A stretch of DNA of 64,000 nt, taken from assembly GCA_917880885.1 (NCBI GenBank), contig OU862913.1:41201460-41265459 (forward strand), given 5' to 3'. Positions 1-9,960 of this stretch are shown one piece after another. The notes beneath the pieces were generated by a model. That model ran no database searches. It had not been told where the DNA came from and saw nothing but the letters and a program-made list of their open reading frames with translations. Position 1 is the first letter of the stretch. Each line of letters begins with the position of its first letter. This DNA is from Limnephilus marmoratus (taxonomy: Eukaryota; Arthropoda; Insecta; Trichoptera; Limnephilidae). The translations under genes were made by a program, and so were the position numbers.

Positions 1-1214
1 TTGTCCCCTCGGTCATACCCTCCATTATGGAATGCAAGAGGCCTTCTTGTCGTATTACATGGCCGATCCATCTTGCCCGCCTTTCGGACAAGGTCCTGAG
101 CAGGTGCCTTCCTCCTTCGATTCTTTGGAGAACCTCCTCATTTGTAATGTGGTCTCTCCAGGAAATTCCTAATAGTTTTCTATAGGACCACATCTCAAAA
201 GCCTCTAGTCTCCGTTTATCTCTTTTGGATAGGCACCATGTTTCGCAGCCGAACATCAAGATACTCCATACATAGGTCTTGATGAGGAGTATTCTCAGCT
301 TTAGGTCTATATTATTTGATTCAATTATTTTCGACCTTTTATTGAAAGCAAGCCTAGCCTGGTGTATACGGCTGTCGACATCGCTCTTAGACCGACCGTC
401 CCATGTTATTTTGCTCCCGAGATAGACAAACTCCTTGGCGTTCTTTAGTGGAACTCCTGACATCTCTATTCGCATCTGATGTTGCGTTCGGCCTACAGTC
501 AGCAGCTTTGTTTTGTCTTTATTTATCTTCATGTTATAGTTATTTTGGAGAATGCTTTGCATGGTTGTTAAGGCCTCTTGCAGTTCTTCTTCGCTTTCAG
601 CAACCAATGCAATATCGTCAGCAAACCTTATCATATCCACCTTTTGCCCGTGTATCTTTACACCTTTTCTGTGACTCATTCTCTCTCTCAAGTCGTCAAT
701 CGCACTTTGTATATAAGCGTTAAAAAGAACAGGTGACAGAGAGCATCCCTGTCTCACCCCTTGTCTTATACTGGCTTCTTTTGTATCATTGTCACATCTA
801 ATTATAGCGGCCTCATTCTTGTATAGCGCCTGGATTATTCGTCTATCTCTATATTTGATATCAATTCTCTTCAGAATCCCGAAGAGTCTTTTCCATTCTA
901 CTTTATCGAAAGCCTTTTCCAGGTCTATGAATGCGATGAATGTGTTTTGGTTTCTTTTTATTCTTTTTTCAAGTAGTATTCGTAGCGACAATATTGCTTC
1001 TCTGGTTCCTACACCTCTTCTAAAGCCATACTGATCTCCGGAAAGGATGTTCTCTACTTTTGGTTCGATTCTTTTTAGATCGATATTAGTCAATATTTTT
1101 GAGGCATGAGATATTAGGCTAAGAGTTCTGTGTTGTTCACATTTCGTCGTGCCTGCTTTCTTTGGTAATGTAACAATTAGGCATTTCTCGAAATCCTCTG
1201 GTATCTTTCCAGTC
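1..1214 (-). pseudogene. RTE-type LINE reverse transcriptase, 5'-truncated, runs off left edge
   Basis: Reading the minus strand from about 1214 to 1 gives roughly 400 codons with no stop that I could find, so the frame leaves the window still open. It contains the RT landmarks in order: FIAFIDLEKAFDKVEW (palm, first Asp), RQGVRQGCSLSPVLFNAYI, RFADDIALVAES (catalytic ADD intact), then the distal YLGSKITWDGRSKSEV, LRILLIKTYVWSILM and RWIGHVIRQEGLL segments. This is the arrangement of RTE-clade endonuclease-reverse transcriptases that copy their own RNA at the target site. The endonuclease half is missing because similarity stops at about 1214, where an unrelated TIR-element remnant begins, so this is a 5'-truncated dead insertion even though the remaining frame is intact. 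A second copy lies at 27.8-29.3 kb. Clade is inferred from motif style and is not proven. Confidence 0.88.
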
Positions 1215-1393
1215 CAGAAATAAAATTATTAATTTCTAATGTACACATCAGAAAGATTATTTAATCTAGATTTTAGAACAATTTTTGTTTTTGCAATGTG
1301 ATAAAAAATAACCAATATAGAGGTATATTTAAAATGTAAATTGTCGTTACCGCGACTGATCGGTATAGGTTTTGTAAATACACCGCCGGGCCG
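1215..1393 (+). mobile_element. Partial TIR element (paralogue of 53.08-53.73 kb)
   Basis: This stretch matches the right half of the TIR element at 53081-53729, including the AT-rich interior and the terminal block cgactgatcggtataggt. Only one end is present, so it is a truncated remnant lying between the RTE fragment and the next repeat. Confidence 0.6.
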
Positions 1394-1690
1394 GGTACCT
1401 TGGCTGATACCGACTCCAAAAATAACAATCGTACCTACATATTGATGAGTCGAAAAAGTAAGTTGATTATTAAGTTGTAGAAGAATATGAAATTATTTTT
1501 TTACTTTTTAGTGCATTTTTTGAAGTCGTTTTTTTGTTTATTTTTTGATTTTTAGTGAATCTGAAGTACACTAACAAATTTTTCTGAATTTGGGTAGACC
1601 TACTGAATGTGCTACTCATACGTTGTTGACCATAACGACGTTAAGGTAGGTGACTCAAAGATCAAGATAGCCTATATCTACCGGATCTGC
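1383..1690 (+). repeat. Repeat with ccgggccgggtacc start, paralogue of 13.87-14.29 kb
   Basis: The segment beginning ccgggccgggtacc and running through ctacatattgatgagt is repeated at 13870-14290 with about 10 percent difference by eye. At 13.7 kb the same unit also has an inverted arm, so this copy looks like the right part of a foldback-type MITE. No coding sequence is seen. Confidence 0.5.
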
Positions 1691-1750
1691 CCTGATGATG
1701 GACACTGCAACGCTGTCCGAAACGTTGGCTAAAGAAGGATTATTACATCC
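1691..1750 (+). repeat. Fragment of hairpin repeat family F
   Basis: The core gatggacactgcaacgctg and cgaaacgttggctaaagaag is shared with the hairpin repeats at 44.95, 53.16 and 56.48 kb. Only one arm is present here. Confidence 0.55.
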
Positions 1751-1805
1751 TTGTGGTTTCAGCTTCTTCTAATACCTGACGATATCTAAGTTTGGTACTC
1801 TGCCA

Positions 1806-1985
1806 TATGTCACCCAAAGTGGTTCGCTACGTTTGATAACTTAGCAGAGGTCCCCTGGGTTTGACAAGGTCTTGGCGGCCAATATGTCTGCCCACCTGCT
1901 GCGTGGCAGGCCGGATCGAGAGAGACTGGTTGAGGAGGTCTTTTGACATGAAAGGCACGTCTTTCTTCGACACTAATACAGACAA
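1806..1985 (+). repeat. SINE-B, 3'-truncated
   Basis: Starts with the SINE-B block caaagtggttcgctacg, continues through gtggcaggccggatcg, and breaks off after cttttgac. The next copy begins immediately in the opposite direction, so two copies meet head to head. Confidence 0.7.
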
Positions 1986-2293
1986 ATCGCCACACGCTGT
2001 GTGGAGGATTTTTTAAAGGAAAGGAAGGAGAGTAAGTTCTGGGAAGGAAAAAGTATGAGGGGGTCAATGTGTCCAGGAGTGACGGACCAATGTATCCATC
2101 CCTCCCACTGCGGTGAAAGGCAATAAGGCTAAGAGAGTCCGGCTTGAGAGGTCTAGGTCAGATCTCCCTCAACCAGTCCCTCCCGATACGGCCTGCCACG
2201 CAGAAGATGGGTAGACGCATCCGCCGCCAAGACCTAGACAAACCTCACCCCATGAACCCAGGCACACTTGCTTCGTCACCAAACGTAACGAAA
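1986..2293 (-). repeat. SINE-B, minus strand, long form
   Basis: Contains the reverse complements of the 3' block (gctgtgtggagg), the lower body (ccatccctcccactgcgg), the middle (cggcctgccacgcag) and the upper body (aacctcaccccatgaaccc). The very 3' hairpin and the 5' head are missing. Confidence 0.75.
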
Positions 2294-2700
2294 TTTCGGG
2301 GGCGGGTATGGGTACTGCTGCACCGAGAACATTTATTAGATAACCAACACCTCTGCCATAGGTCACCCCAAGTGGTTCGCTAGGTTTGGTGACTTAGCAG
2401 GGGGGAACGGGTTCATTGGGTGAGGTTTGTCCAGGCCTTGGTGGCAGATGTGTACGCCCACCAACTGCGTGGCAGGTCAGATCGGGAGAGACTGGTTGAG
2501 AGAGATGTTTTGACCTCTCCAGCAGAAATCTCTCGGAACACCGCCCGGGATGGATTTATATGTCTGACACTCCTGGACAGACTGACCCCCCAGATTCCTA
2601 CCTACCCCTCATACCTTATTACTTACCAGAACTTCCTCTCTTTCCTTTATTAAAAAGATCCTCCACACAGCATACCTAAAGATGACACAAGCCCTGAGTG
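2294..2700 (+). repeat. SINE-B, long form, nearly complete
   Basis: Head (gggcgggtatgggtac, then taaccaacacctctgcc), middle (gcgtggcaggtcagatcggg) and 3' block (cctccacacagcat) appear in consensus order. The terminal inner hairpin has decayed to ccctgagtgg, followed by an A-rich tail. Confidence 0.8.
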
Positions 2701-2717
2701 GAAATATATAAAAAAAA

Positions 2718-2806
2718 GAAGTAGCGAACCACAAGGGGTGACTATGTCAGGGGTGCTGGTTATCCAATAAATGGTACCCATAACCACCTCTCAAATAAAA
2801 TAAATT
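2718..2806 (-). repeat. SINE-B 5' head fragment
   Basis: Reverse complement of the SINE-B head: gtagcgaaccac, ggttatccaataaatgg and a decayed gcggcggtaccc block. The rest is absent. It lies directly downstream (in gene sense) of the ATP-citrate synthase donor site. Confidence 0.65.
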
Positions 2807-2858
2807 CAAAACAAGTCCAAGGTTCTAGGATTGTACATTACAATGAATCAGTACGCAC

Positions 2859-3121
2859 CTCTGTCTTCAGCCAGGGGTTCTCGCCGGTGATCTTCTCCCA
2901 GTCACCGCCGGCCGTGTACCCGGCGCACTGGCACGGCACCATGGCAGTGCCGGCCACGTTCAGGTTCAGCAGCCGCTTGCCGCTGACCTCGCTCACCGCC
3001 TTCGAGGACATGGTGCTGCCCGGCGCGTGCTCGCTACCTCTGCTCTAGGGGCTGTGGGGCGTGGGGCTGGGGGGACCGCTGCTCATCGGTCGCGTCGCTA
3101 TGTGCCGGGGGTGCGCTGCTC
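2859..3121 (-). CDS. ATPCL: ATP-citrate synthase, first coding exon (51 codons plus 5'UTR)
   Basis: ATP-citrate synthase cleaves citrate with CoA and ATP in the cytosol to acetyl-CoA and oxaloacetate for lipid synthesis and acetylation. On the minus strand the exon has a pyrimidine-rich tract and AG acceptor (AG at 3123-3122), about 110 nt of GC-rich 5'UTR, ATG at 3011-3009, and 51 codons ending at 2859 before a GTGCGT donor, phase 0. Diagnostic residues follow the known N-terminus: MSSKAVSEVSGKRLLN near residue 1 and DWEKITGENPWLK near residues 37-49, matching the family pattern of SGK-LL, then DW and NPWL. The usual next segment (the KPDQLIKRRGKLG region) must lie in an exon beyond the left edge. 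The central stretch VAGTAMVPCQCAGYTAGG is unlike family members I know, so identification rests on the two ends. GC content is far above the surroundings. The acceptor implies an upstream non-coding exon, which I could not locate. Confidence 0.8.
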
Positions 3122-3284
3122 CTATAGAAAAAAAATTATCTGTTAGTTTTACATTTTTAAAGGTTCCTTGACAAACAGTGCAGTACTGACACAAAATAAT
3201 GTTTCGGTATGCGGCAAGGAACAGCTAACAGTAAGTTTCTGTTCCCAAAGATTCCCACATTAATGACATTAAGTGCAAATCATT
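3122..3284. other. Intron-side flank of the exon, nothing recognised
   Basis: Contains the pyrimidine-rich acceptor tract on the minus strand next to the exon. Nothing else is recognised before the LINE fragment. Confidence 0.4.
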
Positions 3285-3452
3285 TAAAATGATGGAATTT
3301 ATTCATAGAATATGTAAACCTTTCAAAGATCCTCTTTCAATTCTAACCCTTTACAAAGCCTTAATTAGAAGTAAAGTTGAATATGGAAGCACTATTTGGA
3401 ATCCACATTACTGCAAATATGAAAACATTGTAGAATCAGTTAAAAAAAAATG
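3285..3452 (+). pseudogene. Non-LTR retrotransposon (jockey/CR1-like) RT C-terminal piece, part 1
   Basis: Translation in frame gives MMEFIHRICKPF, then LYKALIRSKVEYGSTIWNPH and YENIVESVKKKC. The block L-RSK-EYGS-IWNP followed by a V-KK segment is the conserved region just downstream of the RT thumb in jockey/CR1-type LINEs. The reading stops where a TTAA-like element enters at about 3453. The homologous C-terminal part resumes at 5196, so this is one LINE copy split by insertion. Confidence 0.7.
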
Positions 3453-3456
3453 CTAA

Positions 3457-4956
3457 AGGCGGCGGTTCGCGCGAGCGACCGCGGCACGCGACACAGACCA
3501 GTGACGCAAACAGGCGACCGCATCGAGTACTTGTCCTATAGCTTTGTATGGGGGCCATTTCGTGCGCGCGACCGAGGCAGGAGACAGAGACGGGAGACGG
3601 GAGACAGCAAGACGGTCGCTGCCCCGGACAAGTAGTGTCTCGCGTCGCGCTTGAAAAGTATGTGTGTTTGTTGTAAAAAATTACCGCTTTTTCTGACTAA
3701 TACTGTAAGAAACTGATTGAACTGATCAGACAGCATATACAATGCACAATTAGATTCCGAAAAAAATTTATTAATTAAATTAACAAATTTAAAAAATTAA
3801 TAAATTATTAAAATTAAAATTAAATTAAATTAAATTTATTTTCAATGATATTCTTCCTTTTGTAAACATTGTCTTTTTGTAACTGTGTTTTATTCAGCCT
3901 AAAATAAGTCCTGAACATATTATTGTCAAACAATAGGTGATAGGTGAACGAAAAATCGCCTAAAATAAGTCAAAATCATCGTCTTCTTCTTCCTCCATTA
4001 GTAACTCTACTTGGGTTTCCATTAGTGTAAATTATCAGTACAACACAACTGATTTCATCGACAGACTGCGCTATACTGAACTCTGAAGGCGAAGCCTGTC
4101 GCGGTCTTTGGTCTTCACCCACATTGAAGTACCCACCACTGTCCCGCCCCGGTATAGGCGACTTATGGTCGCCCCTTCGGAGCTCTCGCAAGAATCTAAT
4201 TTTTTTTTTGAACGACTCTACATTTATTAAAACGAATCTAGACCTTCAATGTCCCTACATGCTTTGTTAGGTGGCGGAAATGTAGGATCGCCTACAGTCT
4301 AAGCTGTAATAGTCAAAAAGAAAAACTAATACTACTGGTGTTAGTAAACATGAAAATATAATATAGAGAAAAAAAAAACAGAATATATATGAAAAATAAA
4401 CAGAGGGAGACCACACACTCTGAGACTGCAGGCATCTGCGTGTGAAGAGAAAAAAAGTGTAGTAAATAAAACATATAACATTTGAAAAAGGTAAAAAAAA
4501 TAGAGGATAACCGTCATGAGCGTCGTTTGCCCGGCAGTCCCCCAGATAATGTATAAGGTTATTAGTCCAACGTCACGGACCTAGTGGAGTCGTCCTTTAG
4601 CCAGCTAGCCGGTTGTGCTTAGAAGAAGTAATTGGACTACAATTGAAAGACCCTAGAGAGAATGTTGAGAAAGTGCGCTGCTCATCATATGCAGACTTCA
4701 AAAGAGCCGCACAAGACAGGGAAGAGTGGAAGAAACGAATAGATGACATTGCTGCAAACCAATCTCAGGATTGAAACCAGAGAGAGAGAGAGAGAAAAGC
4801 GTCGGGAAGTTGGAGGAGGGACGGACAAACCTCTAGATGCCATTCAATCTGGTCTTCACCCACAGTAGTGTCGAAGAGACCGAGACACTTGTCGCGGTCG
4901 CCTGCCTCCGTCTCTGGCCTCGGTCTTCGGTCGCGGTCGTGGCGCGAACCGCCGCC
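3457..4956. mobile_element. TTAA-flanked TIR element, family T5
   Basis: Left end ggcggcggttcgcgcgagcg and right end cgcgaaccgccgcc are inverted repeats. The right flank is TTAA (4957-4960) and the left is CTAA (3453-3456), consistent with a decayed TTAA duplication. The interior has GC-rich subterminal blocks, AT-rich filler and an inserted RTE tail (4645-4795). No transposase is present. The short plus-strand frame at 3450-3635 is just the GC-rich terminus. Piggybac- or Kolobok-type mobilisation is suggested only by the TTAA. Confidence 0.65.
4645..4795 (+). pseudogene. RTE LINE 3' tail fragment
   Basis: Carries the RTE C-terminus seen again at 29124-29260: CCSSYADFKRAAQDREEWKK, then a stop and a (ga)n microsatellite tail at about 4779-4796. 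Everything upstream in the LINE is missing. Confidence 0.7.
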
Positions 4957-5195
4957 TTAAGACTGTTATCTTTTAAATGTATTTCTATTTTTATTATCTA
5001 TTTCTTTTTTTTTCTCTTTAGTTTTAAGTATTTCTTAATATTTTTGAAATGTTAAAATATTAAATGTACGACTACCACAACACGGGCTTAGCCTAGTGTG
5101 GTAGCCAAAAAAAAAACCAAATATCTGTTACTAATAAAAAATATATGAAATAAAAAAAAAAAAAAAAAAATAAATAAAAAAAAAAAAAAAAAATA

Positions 5196-5462
5196 AAAAA
5201 ATGTGGATTACAAGAACATCTTAGATCATACGACATGCGACTTGAATACTTCAAAATGAATACACTTAAAATCAGAAGGCAATTGACTGATCTAATATGT
5301 TTACATAAAATAATCCACGGCCATCTTGATACTTCATTGTGTCTTAGCAAAATTGGTATAAATGTTCCCAATTCCCATTGTTTAAGACACCATAGTATGT
5401 TTCACCTGAACACATTTAAAAATAATATCGCCTATTTTAGCCCTCTGACCCAAGTGTGTTGA
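5196..5462 (+). pseudogene. LINE RT C-terminal piece, part 2
   Basis: The frame reads NTLKIRRQLTDLICLHKIIH, GHLDTSLCLSKIGINVP and NTFKNNIAYFSPLTQVC. The pattern of RR--TDL-FLYKI--G followed by INVP and SPL is the distal end of jockey/CR1-type RT proteins. It is the likely continuation of the fragment at 3285-3452. A stop follows at 5460. The AT-rich DNA to about 6745, ending in an ataaataaataaaaata tail, would be the 3'UTR, itself interrupted at 5594-6453. Confidence 0.65.
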
Positions 5463-5593
5463 TTATATAATAAGATAGAGTGTGCTGAAGTAGATATTTT
5501 TGCCGATGATTTATATGGATTCAAAAAAAATGCTCTGCAATTGCTGAAAAATATGTGGTAATTTTTTATGTATCATTATTTGTGTCTTTAATA

Positions 5594-6453
5594 GGCCACT
5601 TGCATGGACTTCATAACGACTTGGAAAAAATCGTGTGGATAGAGTTTTTTACTAAGATTACGAAAATGTTAGTAAAAATTTTTAGAAATGTACAGTTTTT
5701 TTTAATTTTTAAATAAATAAATGCATTATTTGGGCTCGTGACGTCACTACATGAAAATGTCCCGTCGCCGAAAATGTTCCTATTAATTTTATAAAATTCC
5801 ACACTGATTTATTTTTTTATATAGCATCACTTTGATTTCAGGCGAATTTTTGAATTCGTTCACTAGATTTATTGTTTGTTCTCTACGAACTTATCATTTG
5901 GTTTGATTTTTTGACAGATGTTCTGAAGAGAACCCCTGACAATTAATGGGTACGGGGTTCTCTTCAGAACGTGAAGATGTTGTCGGTACATGTTTTAGAG
6001 GTATAATGATTATGGTGCTGATTTTAACAAAATAAAATTTTATAATATTCTTATTATTATTACAATTTACAAGTTCAAGTATATTACATTGATTTTAGTA
6101 ATATAGACGCTGTACATTATAATGATTTATGATCAATAAGATGGATCAAGGAAAAAAATATTTATGAGATGTAATATTTTTGGTATGCCTCGTTATTCTC
6201 CTGTGCCATTCGTGTGGAAAACGTTCTTTTTTTTTTAAATGATTTTCGGCTATGTAATTATCGTTTTTTCACACCTATAAAATTATGTCCCGTCTTTCCG
6301 GTTTATAAAAAATGGTCTGATTTTTCGGTTTGAAATTTTCAAAAAATCCCCAGGGTTTCAAAAATACGATTAAAAAAAAAAAAAAAATACAGAATGTCTT
6401 AGAATATTTGCCTACACCGGAAAAAATTAAAAAAAAATGTGATGCAAGTGGCC
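5594..6453. mobile_element. TIR element with GGCCACTTGCAT ends, TA flanks
   Basis: The left end ggccacttgcat is mirrored by atgcaagtggcc at the right, and both sides are flanked by TA (5592-5593 and 6454-6455). The 860-bp interior has no open frame of note but contains a 17-bp-armed hairpin, gttctgaagagaacccc, at 5922-5971. Non-autonomous, Tc1/mariner-like by its TA target only. Confidence 0.65.
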
Positions 6454-6763
6454 TATTATGTCTCTTGTCTTGAGTAAAAATATGTAATTGTCATTTGAGT
6501 AAAATTTGTATTTTTATATTTTTTTATTTCAAACTGTTTTTTTGTTGTTTTATATTATCAAATTTTTATTTAAACTGTTTAAAAATTTAACCATTATATA
6601 ATTTGGATGATTGATTTTATATAAATATTTACATATTTTTTCTTATTTGTATAATTAACTGAGTTTTTATAACTGGGTTGTTCTCACGTGTATGAAAACA
6701 ATCTGTAAAAACACAGTATAAATAAATAAAAATAACTTTAAAAAAAGACAAATACAATACAAT

Positions 6764-6823
6764 CATCCAGTTTTTTCTGGAGTTCCCAAAGGATCTCTTC
6801 TGGGACCTCTCCTAACTACGACT
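6764..6823 (+). pseudogene. RT motif fragment of a non-LTR retrotransposon
   Basis: One frame reads FSGVPKGSLLGPLLTT, matching the near-universal RT block SGVPQGS-LGPLLF of jockey/CR1 LINEs, with Q changed to K. The similarity is confined to this block and runs into a degraded SINE-B. Confidence 0.6.
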
Positions 6824-6955
6824 GAGTAACTCAAGAGTTCTTGCTCCTCTTGGCAGGCAGGATTGGGAGAGGCTGGTTGAGTGAGACCCTTTGACCAAAT
6901 ACTCTACACCCATCTCCTGCACCACAGTGGGAAGGTTAGGGCTGCTGAAACGGTC
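6824..6955 (+). repeat. Degraded SINE-B fragment
   Basis: Recognisable blocks are ggcaggcaggattgggagag, ctggttgagtgagacc and ctgcaccacagtgggaagg, in SINE-B order. Head and 3' hairpin are missing. Confidence 0.55.
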
Positions 6956-6966
6956 TTTTTACTTGC

Positions 6967-7022
6967 GATCGTGCTTGTGTTATTGTCTTAACCAAAGTTA
7001 AGACAATAACACAAGCACGATC
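6967..7022. repeat. Perfect 26-bp inverted repeat, 4-base loop
   Basis: gatcgtgcttgtgttattgt begins the left arm (6967-6992). The right arm (6997-7022) is its exact complement and the loop is caaa. No flanking duplication was clear. Confidence 0.85.
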
Positions 7023-7690
7023 CAAACCATTATTTAAGAAGAGAAGAAGAAGAATTTAAGAAGACTAGAAGCCCGAATGTCAGGCGGTTTTCGACGGTCG
7101 ATCAAAAAAAACATTAATATTTTAAGCATAAATTTTTTTGTAGTATATTTATTTATATTTTAAGAATTCACAAACAAATTTTTATGTTGAAGTAGAGGGG
7201 GAAAAAAAGAGCGTGTCCATCTTCACGATTCCAACCCTTCTAGTCATTTAAAAAAATAAAAAAGGTAGATTCTTTATCAGTATACATATCATTATGGTAG
7301 GAACCAAGAAAAACGAGAAAAAAAAAATTCTCGCAAAATGGCAATGACTAAAAAAAAAAAAAAATTTCAGTTTTTTTTAAATATTTCGAATTTTTAAAAA
7401 TAGTAAAAATTATATTTTTTTTATTTTTTGTTGGTTCTTACCATAGAGGGATATATAATGAAAATTCATGCAAAATTTTAAAAAAATCTGTCAATTAGAA
7501 CTTGAGATTTCGTGACAAACGTTTCGAAAAAAGTAGTTTTGAGAAAAACGCGTTTTCTATTTAAATTCTACCCAAATTCGTATGATCCGGTCGAATTGCC
7601 ACGACACTAAAATGGCTATACTTTTAAAATAATTTGAATTTCGAAAAATCCTTTTAAGGAAATATTCTTAAATATCTAAACTTTTTTTTT
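7023..7690. other. AT-rich stretch, nothing recognised
   Basis: Contains A and T homopolymer runs and a purine-rich block near 7035. No convincing coding frame, RNA or repeat end was seen. Confidence 0.4.
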
Positions 7691-7696
7691 TTACAT

Positions 7697-8022
7697 GAGC
7701 TCCACACAGGAGGCCCTGAGGACAATAATTTCTCTCAGGGCCTATGTCATCTTTGGGGATGCTGTGTGGAGGGTTTTTTTAGGAAAGGAAGGAGAGGAGA
7801 GTTCTGGGAAGGAAAATGGTTTAAGGGGTGGGTAGGAATCTGGGCTTCAGTATGTCCTGCTCATTCGCCTCCAAGACCTAGACAAACCTCACCCCATGAA
7901 CCCGGACACCCCTGCTAAATCACCAAACGTAGCGAACCACTTGGGGTGACCTTTGGCAGAGGTGTTGGTTATCCAATAAAGGTTCCCGGGGCGGCGGTAT
8001 CCACTCCCGCCTCCCAAATTGA
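7697..8022 (-). repeat. SINE-B, short (internally deleted) form, complete ends
   Basis: Full 3' end with nested hairpins (ctccacacaggaggccctga ... ctgtgtggag) and full head (ccggggcggcggtatcc, cctcccaaatt). The middle containing gtggcaggccggatcgg is missing: the sequence jumps from the gtcttggaggcg block to the aggacatactg block. The copies at 17.5 and 41.5 kb have the same junction, so this defines a subfamily. Confidence 0.85.
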
Positions 8023-8091
8023 AACTATCGAAATGTGAAAATCTAGACTAGAACCCCTTAGAGAACTAGAAACAGAACAGTGAAAACAAAC

Positions 8092-8214
8092 CAGGGGGCC
8101 AAGTCTCTATCTTTTATTGTTTACTAACAGCCTGTTACTTAAGTGTTTGTGACGTAATTAATGTTAAGTAACAGGCTGTTAGTAAACAATAAAAGATAGA
8201 GACTTGGCCCCCTG
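8092..8214. mobile_element. 51-bp-armed palindrome, hAT-like MITE candidate
   Basis: Left arm 8092-8142 starts cagggggccaagtctctatc. The right arm 8164-8214 is its complement over all 51 positions that I compared, with a 21-base loop. The terminus CAGGG fits the hAT pattern YARNG, but I could not find an 8-bp duplication, so the class is uncertain. Confidence 0.75.
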
Positions 8215-8404
8215 ACAAGTTAACTGACTTAGCCTAGCCTAACCCAACCCACAATGCAATCATGTTTTGAGACAATCAACAAAAAAAATATTAAACCCAT
8301 AAAATTAAGAGAATTAACTCACTATTAGTATCACTACTACGTGTAACTGTTAAATTGTTGTGTATAAACCTATGACGTTACATACTATTGACTAACTAAA
8401 CTAA

Positions 8405-8845
8405 CTAACTAACCATCACGCCGTTTCCCCGCAGGGGTAGGCAGAGAGGACGGACCGCCAAACATCCCGGTCTTGGCACACATTCCTTGCCTCGTTTACA
8501 TTCATACAACGTCTCATACATTCTCTTCTATTATTCTGACTCTTGACATGGCCCGACTCAAGTATCTGATTCACTTGGTCGTGCCATGTCTTTCTTGGGC
8601 GTCCTCGACTTCTTCTACCATTCACATTTGCGTCATATATTCTCCTTACACTCCTTACACTCCTTTCCTCGTTCATTCTCTCTACATGCCCAAACCATCG
8701 GAGCGTTCCTTTCTTGATCTTACTCATCACGCTTACATCAGCCTTGCATTCTTTGCGGATTTCCACATTTCTCACACGATCATACATGGTTTTACCACAC
8801 ATACGCCTCAGGGATCTCATTTCTACAGCGTTCAGTCTATTATAC
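8405..8845 (-). pseudogene. Non-LTR retrotransposon C-terminal fragment, family Y
   Basis: The minus-strand frame 8820-8416 gives MRSLRRMCGKTMYDRVRN, RWFGHVERMNEERS, NGRRSRGRPRKTWHDQV and NEARNVCQDRDVWRSVLSAY. This string of motifs is the C-terminal region of a common arthropod LINE whose reverse transcriptase lies upstream. The block SVRSVRR is a small internal duplication. Upstream coding sequence is missing, so the copy is 5'-truncated. Related copies lie at 19.5-20.3, 33.2 and 56.05 kb. Confidence 0.8.
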
Positions 8846-8859
8846 TATTATACTATTGA

Positions 8860-9960
8860 CGAGGGGTAGAAATCTCAAAGTGGGAAGACAAAAGCAAGAC
8901 AATTGTACCGGTCTCTATATCTAGTACTTTAGTACTAAACTGCTACGCGTCGAGTAAGTTTGCGTCTTACCAGTAAGTAAATTGCATTTAAAAAGTGCCA
9001 AAATGCCCTCCTGTGTGATGAGAAAATGTTTCAATTACACGGAAAATAATAGTATAGGCGAATGAATAACATTTCTGTGGTAGCTACTGGTACCTACTGG
9101 TAGCTACCTCCTTAATAGACGGGCGCTGGGAGCGCACGTCTATGGTTTGAATTTAGAGTGTTGTTTGCTGTAGGACTGCTGAAAGAAGCATCATACAGGG
9201 TTCTTTTATTTCAAGAAGATTCCGGATAATTCTATTGTAAGAAAAGTGTGAATAAATATATATTATATCAATATATTACAATTTCATTTGTAAGTACACG
9301 CAAATTACTTAATATTATCGATTATTATAAATATTACAATTAATATTCACGTTACCCGCTCGCGGTTTTACACGTCATTAGAGAAAATTCAAGTCCTACT
9401 AAAGTAAAGGGTCTGGACGCGCAACAGCCAAATATCTGTTGCTAAGTAAACTTCACTGTTTTAAAGTAGACTAATCAGCGTAAACACTTTGTTTATTTGT
9501 TTTTTTGCGGTAAAACAACACATAAATCAGTAGTTCTAACAAGTATTGATGACAATCGCCACCATTTGAAAACTGTCGTTGCCCCATTGTATTTATATAT
9601 AGCTCGACATATCAAACTCCGACAGGCAGCCGGACCTTTTATTCTAGTGGGCCTCAAGAAAAGAAGACAGCGAACATTCCATCAAAAAGTGACAAGCAAT
9701 ACGCCGCCCGCTCCTATATTCATTGCATTCATACACACACATTATTTGATTGTCTGTCTTTATCACACAGGAATAAACTTTTGAATTAAGAAATTATACT
9801 GAAAATCGCTGAAAACAAAAGAGAGTTCCTTACTTTCCAAATTATATTGTGAGTATATGAGACTATGGCGAGTCTATTTATTTATATAACGTCATTGGTA
9901 TAAACACACATTTTACCACAATTTGGCAGTTAAAGTCTCAAATTATATCAGAAACCTTAG
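8860..9960. repeat. Old repeat G, paralogous to 14.69-16.56 kb
   Basis: Ordered similarity blocks shared with the later region include cgcgcaacagcca, ttgcggtaaaacaaca, aaactgtcgttgc, gtttgaattaag, gaaacaaaagag and ataacgccgttgg. Shorter blocks near the start (aatctcaaagtgg, gtaaattgcat, gtgtgatga) recur near 11.76 and 12.84 kb. The unit is undisturbed here, whereas the second copy is split by a foldback element and a hAT. Confidence 0.55.

Noticed and set aside
403..1034. Plus-strand frames of 106 and 81 codons
   Set aside because: They are antisense shadows of the RTE reverse transcriptase. An equivalent shadow occurs opposite the copy at 27.9 kb.
4837..5055. 72-codon plus frame with a hydrophobic C-terminus, looking like a small membrane protein
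   Set aside because: The first half is the T5 terminal repeat and the second is a T-rich tract. No conservation.
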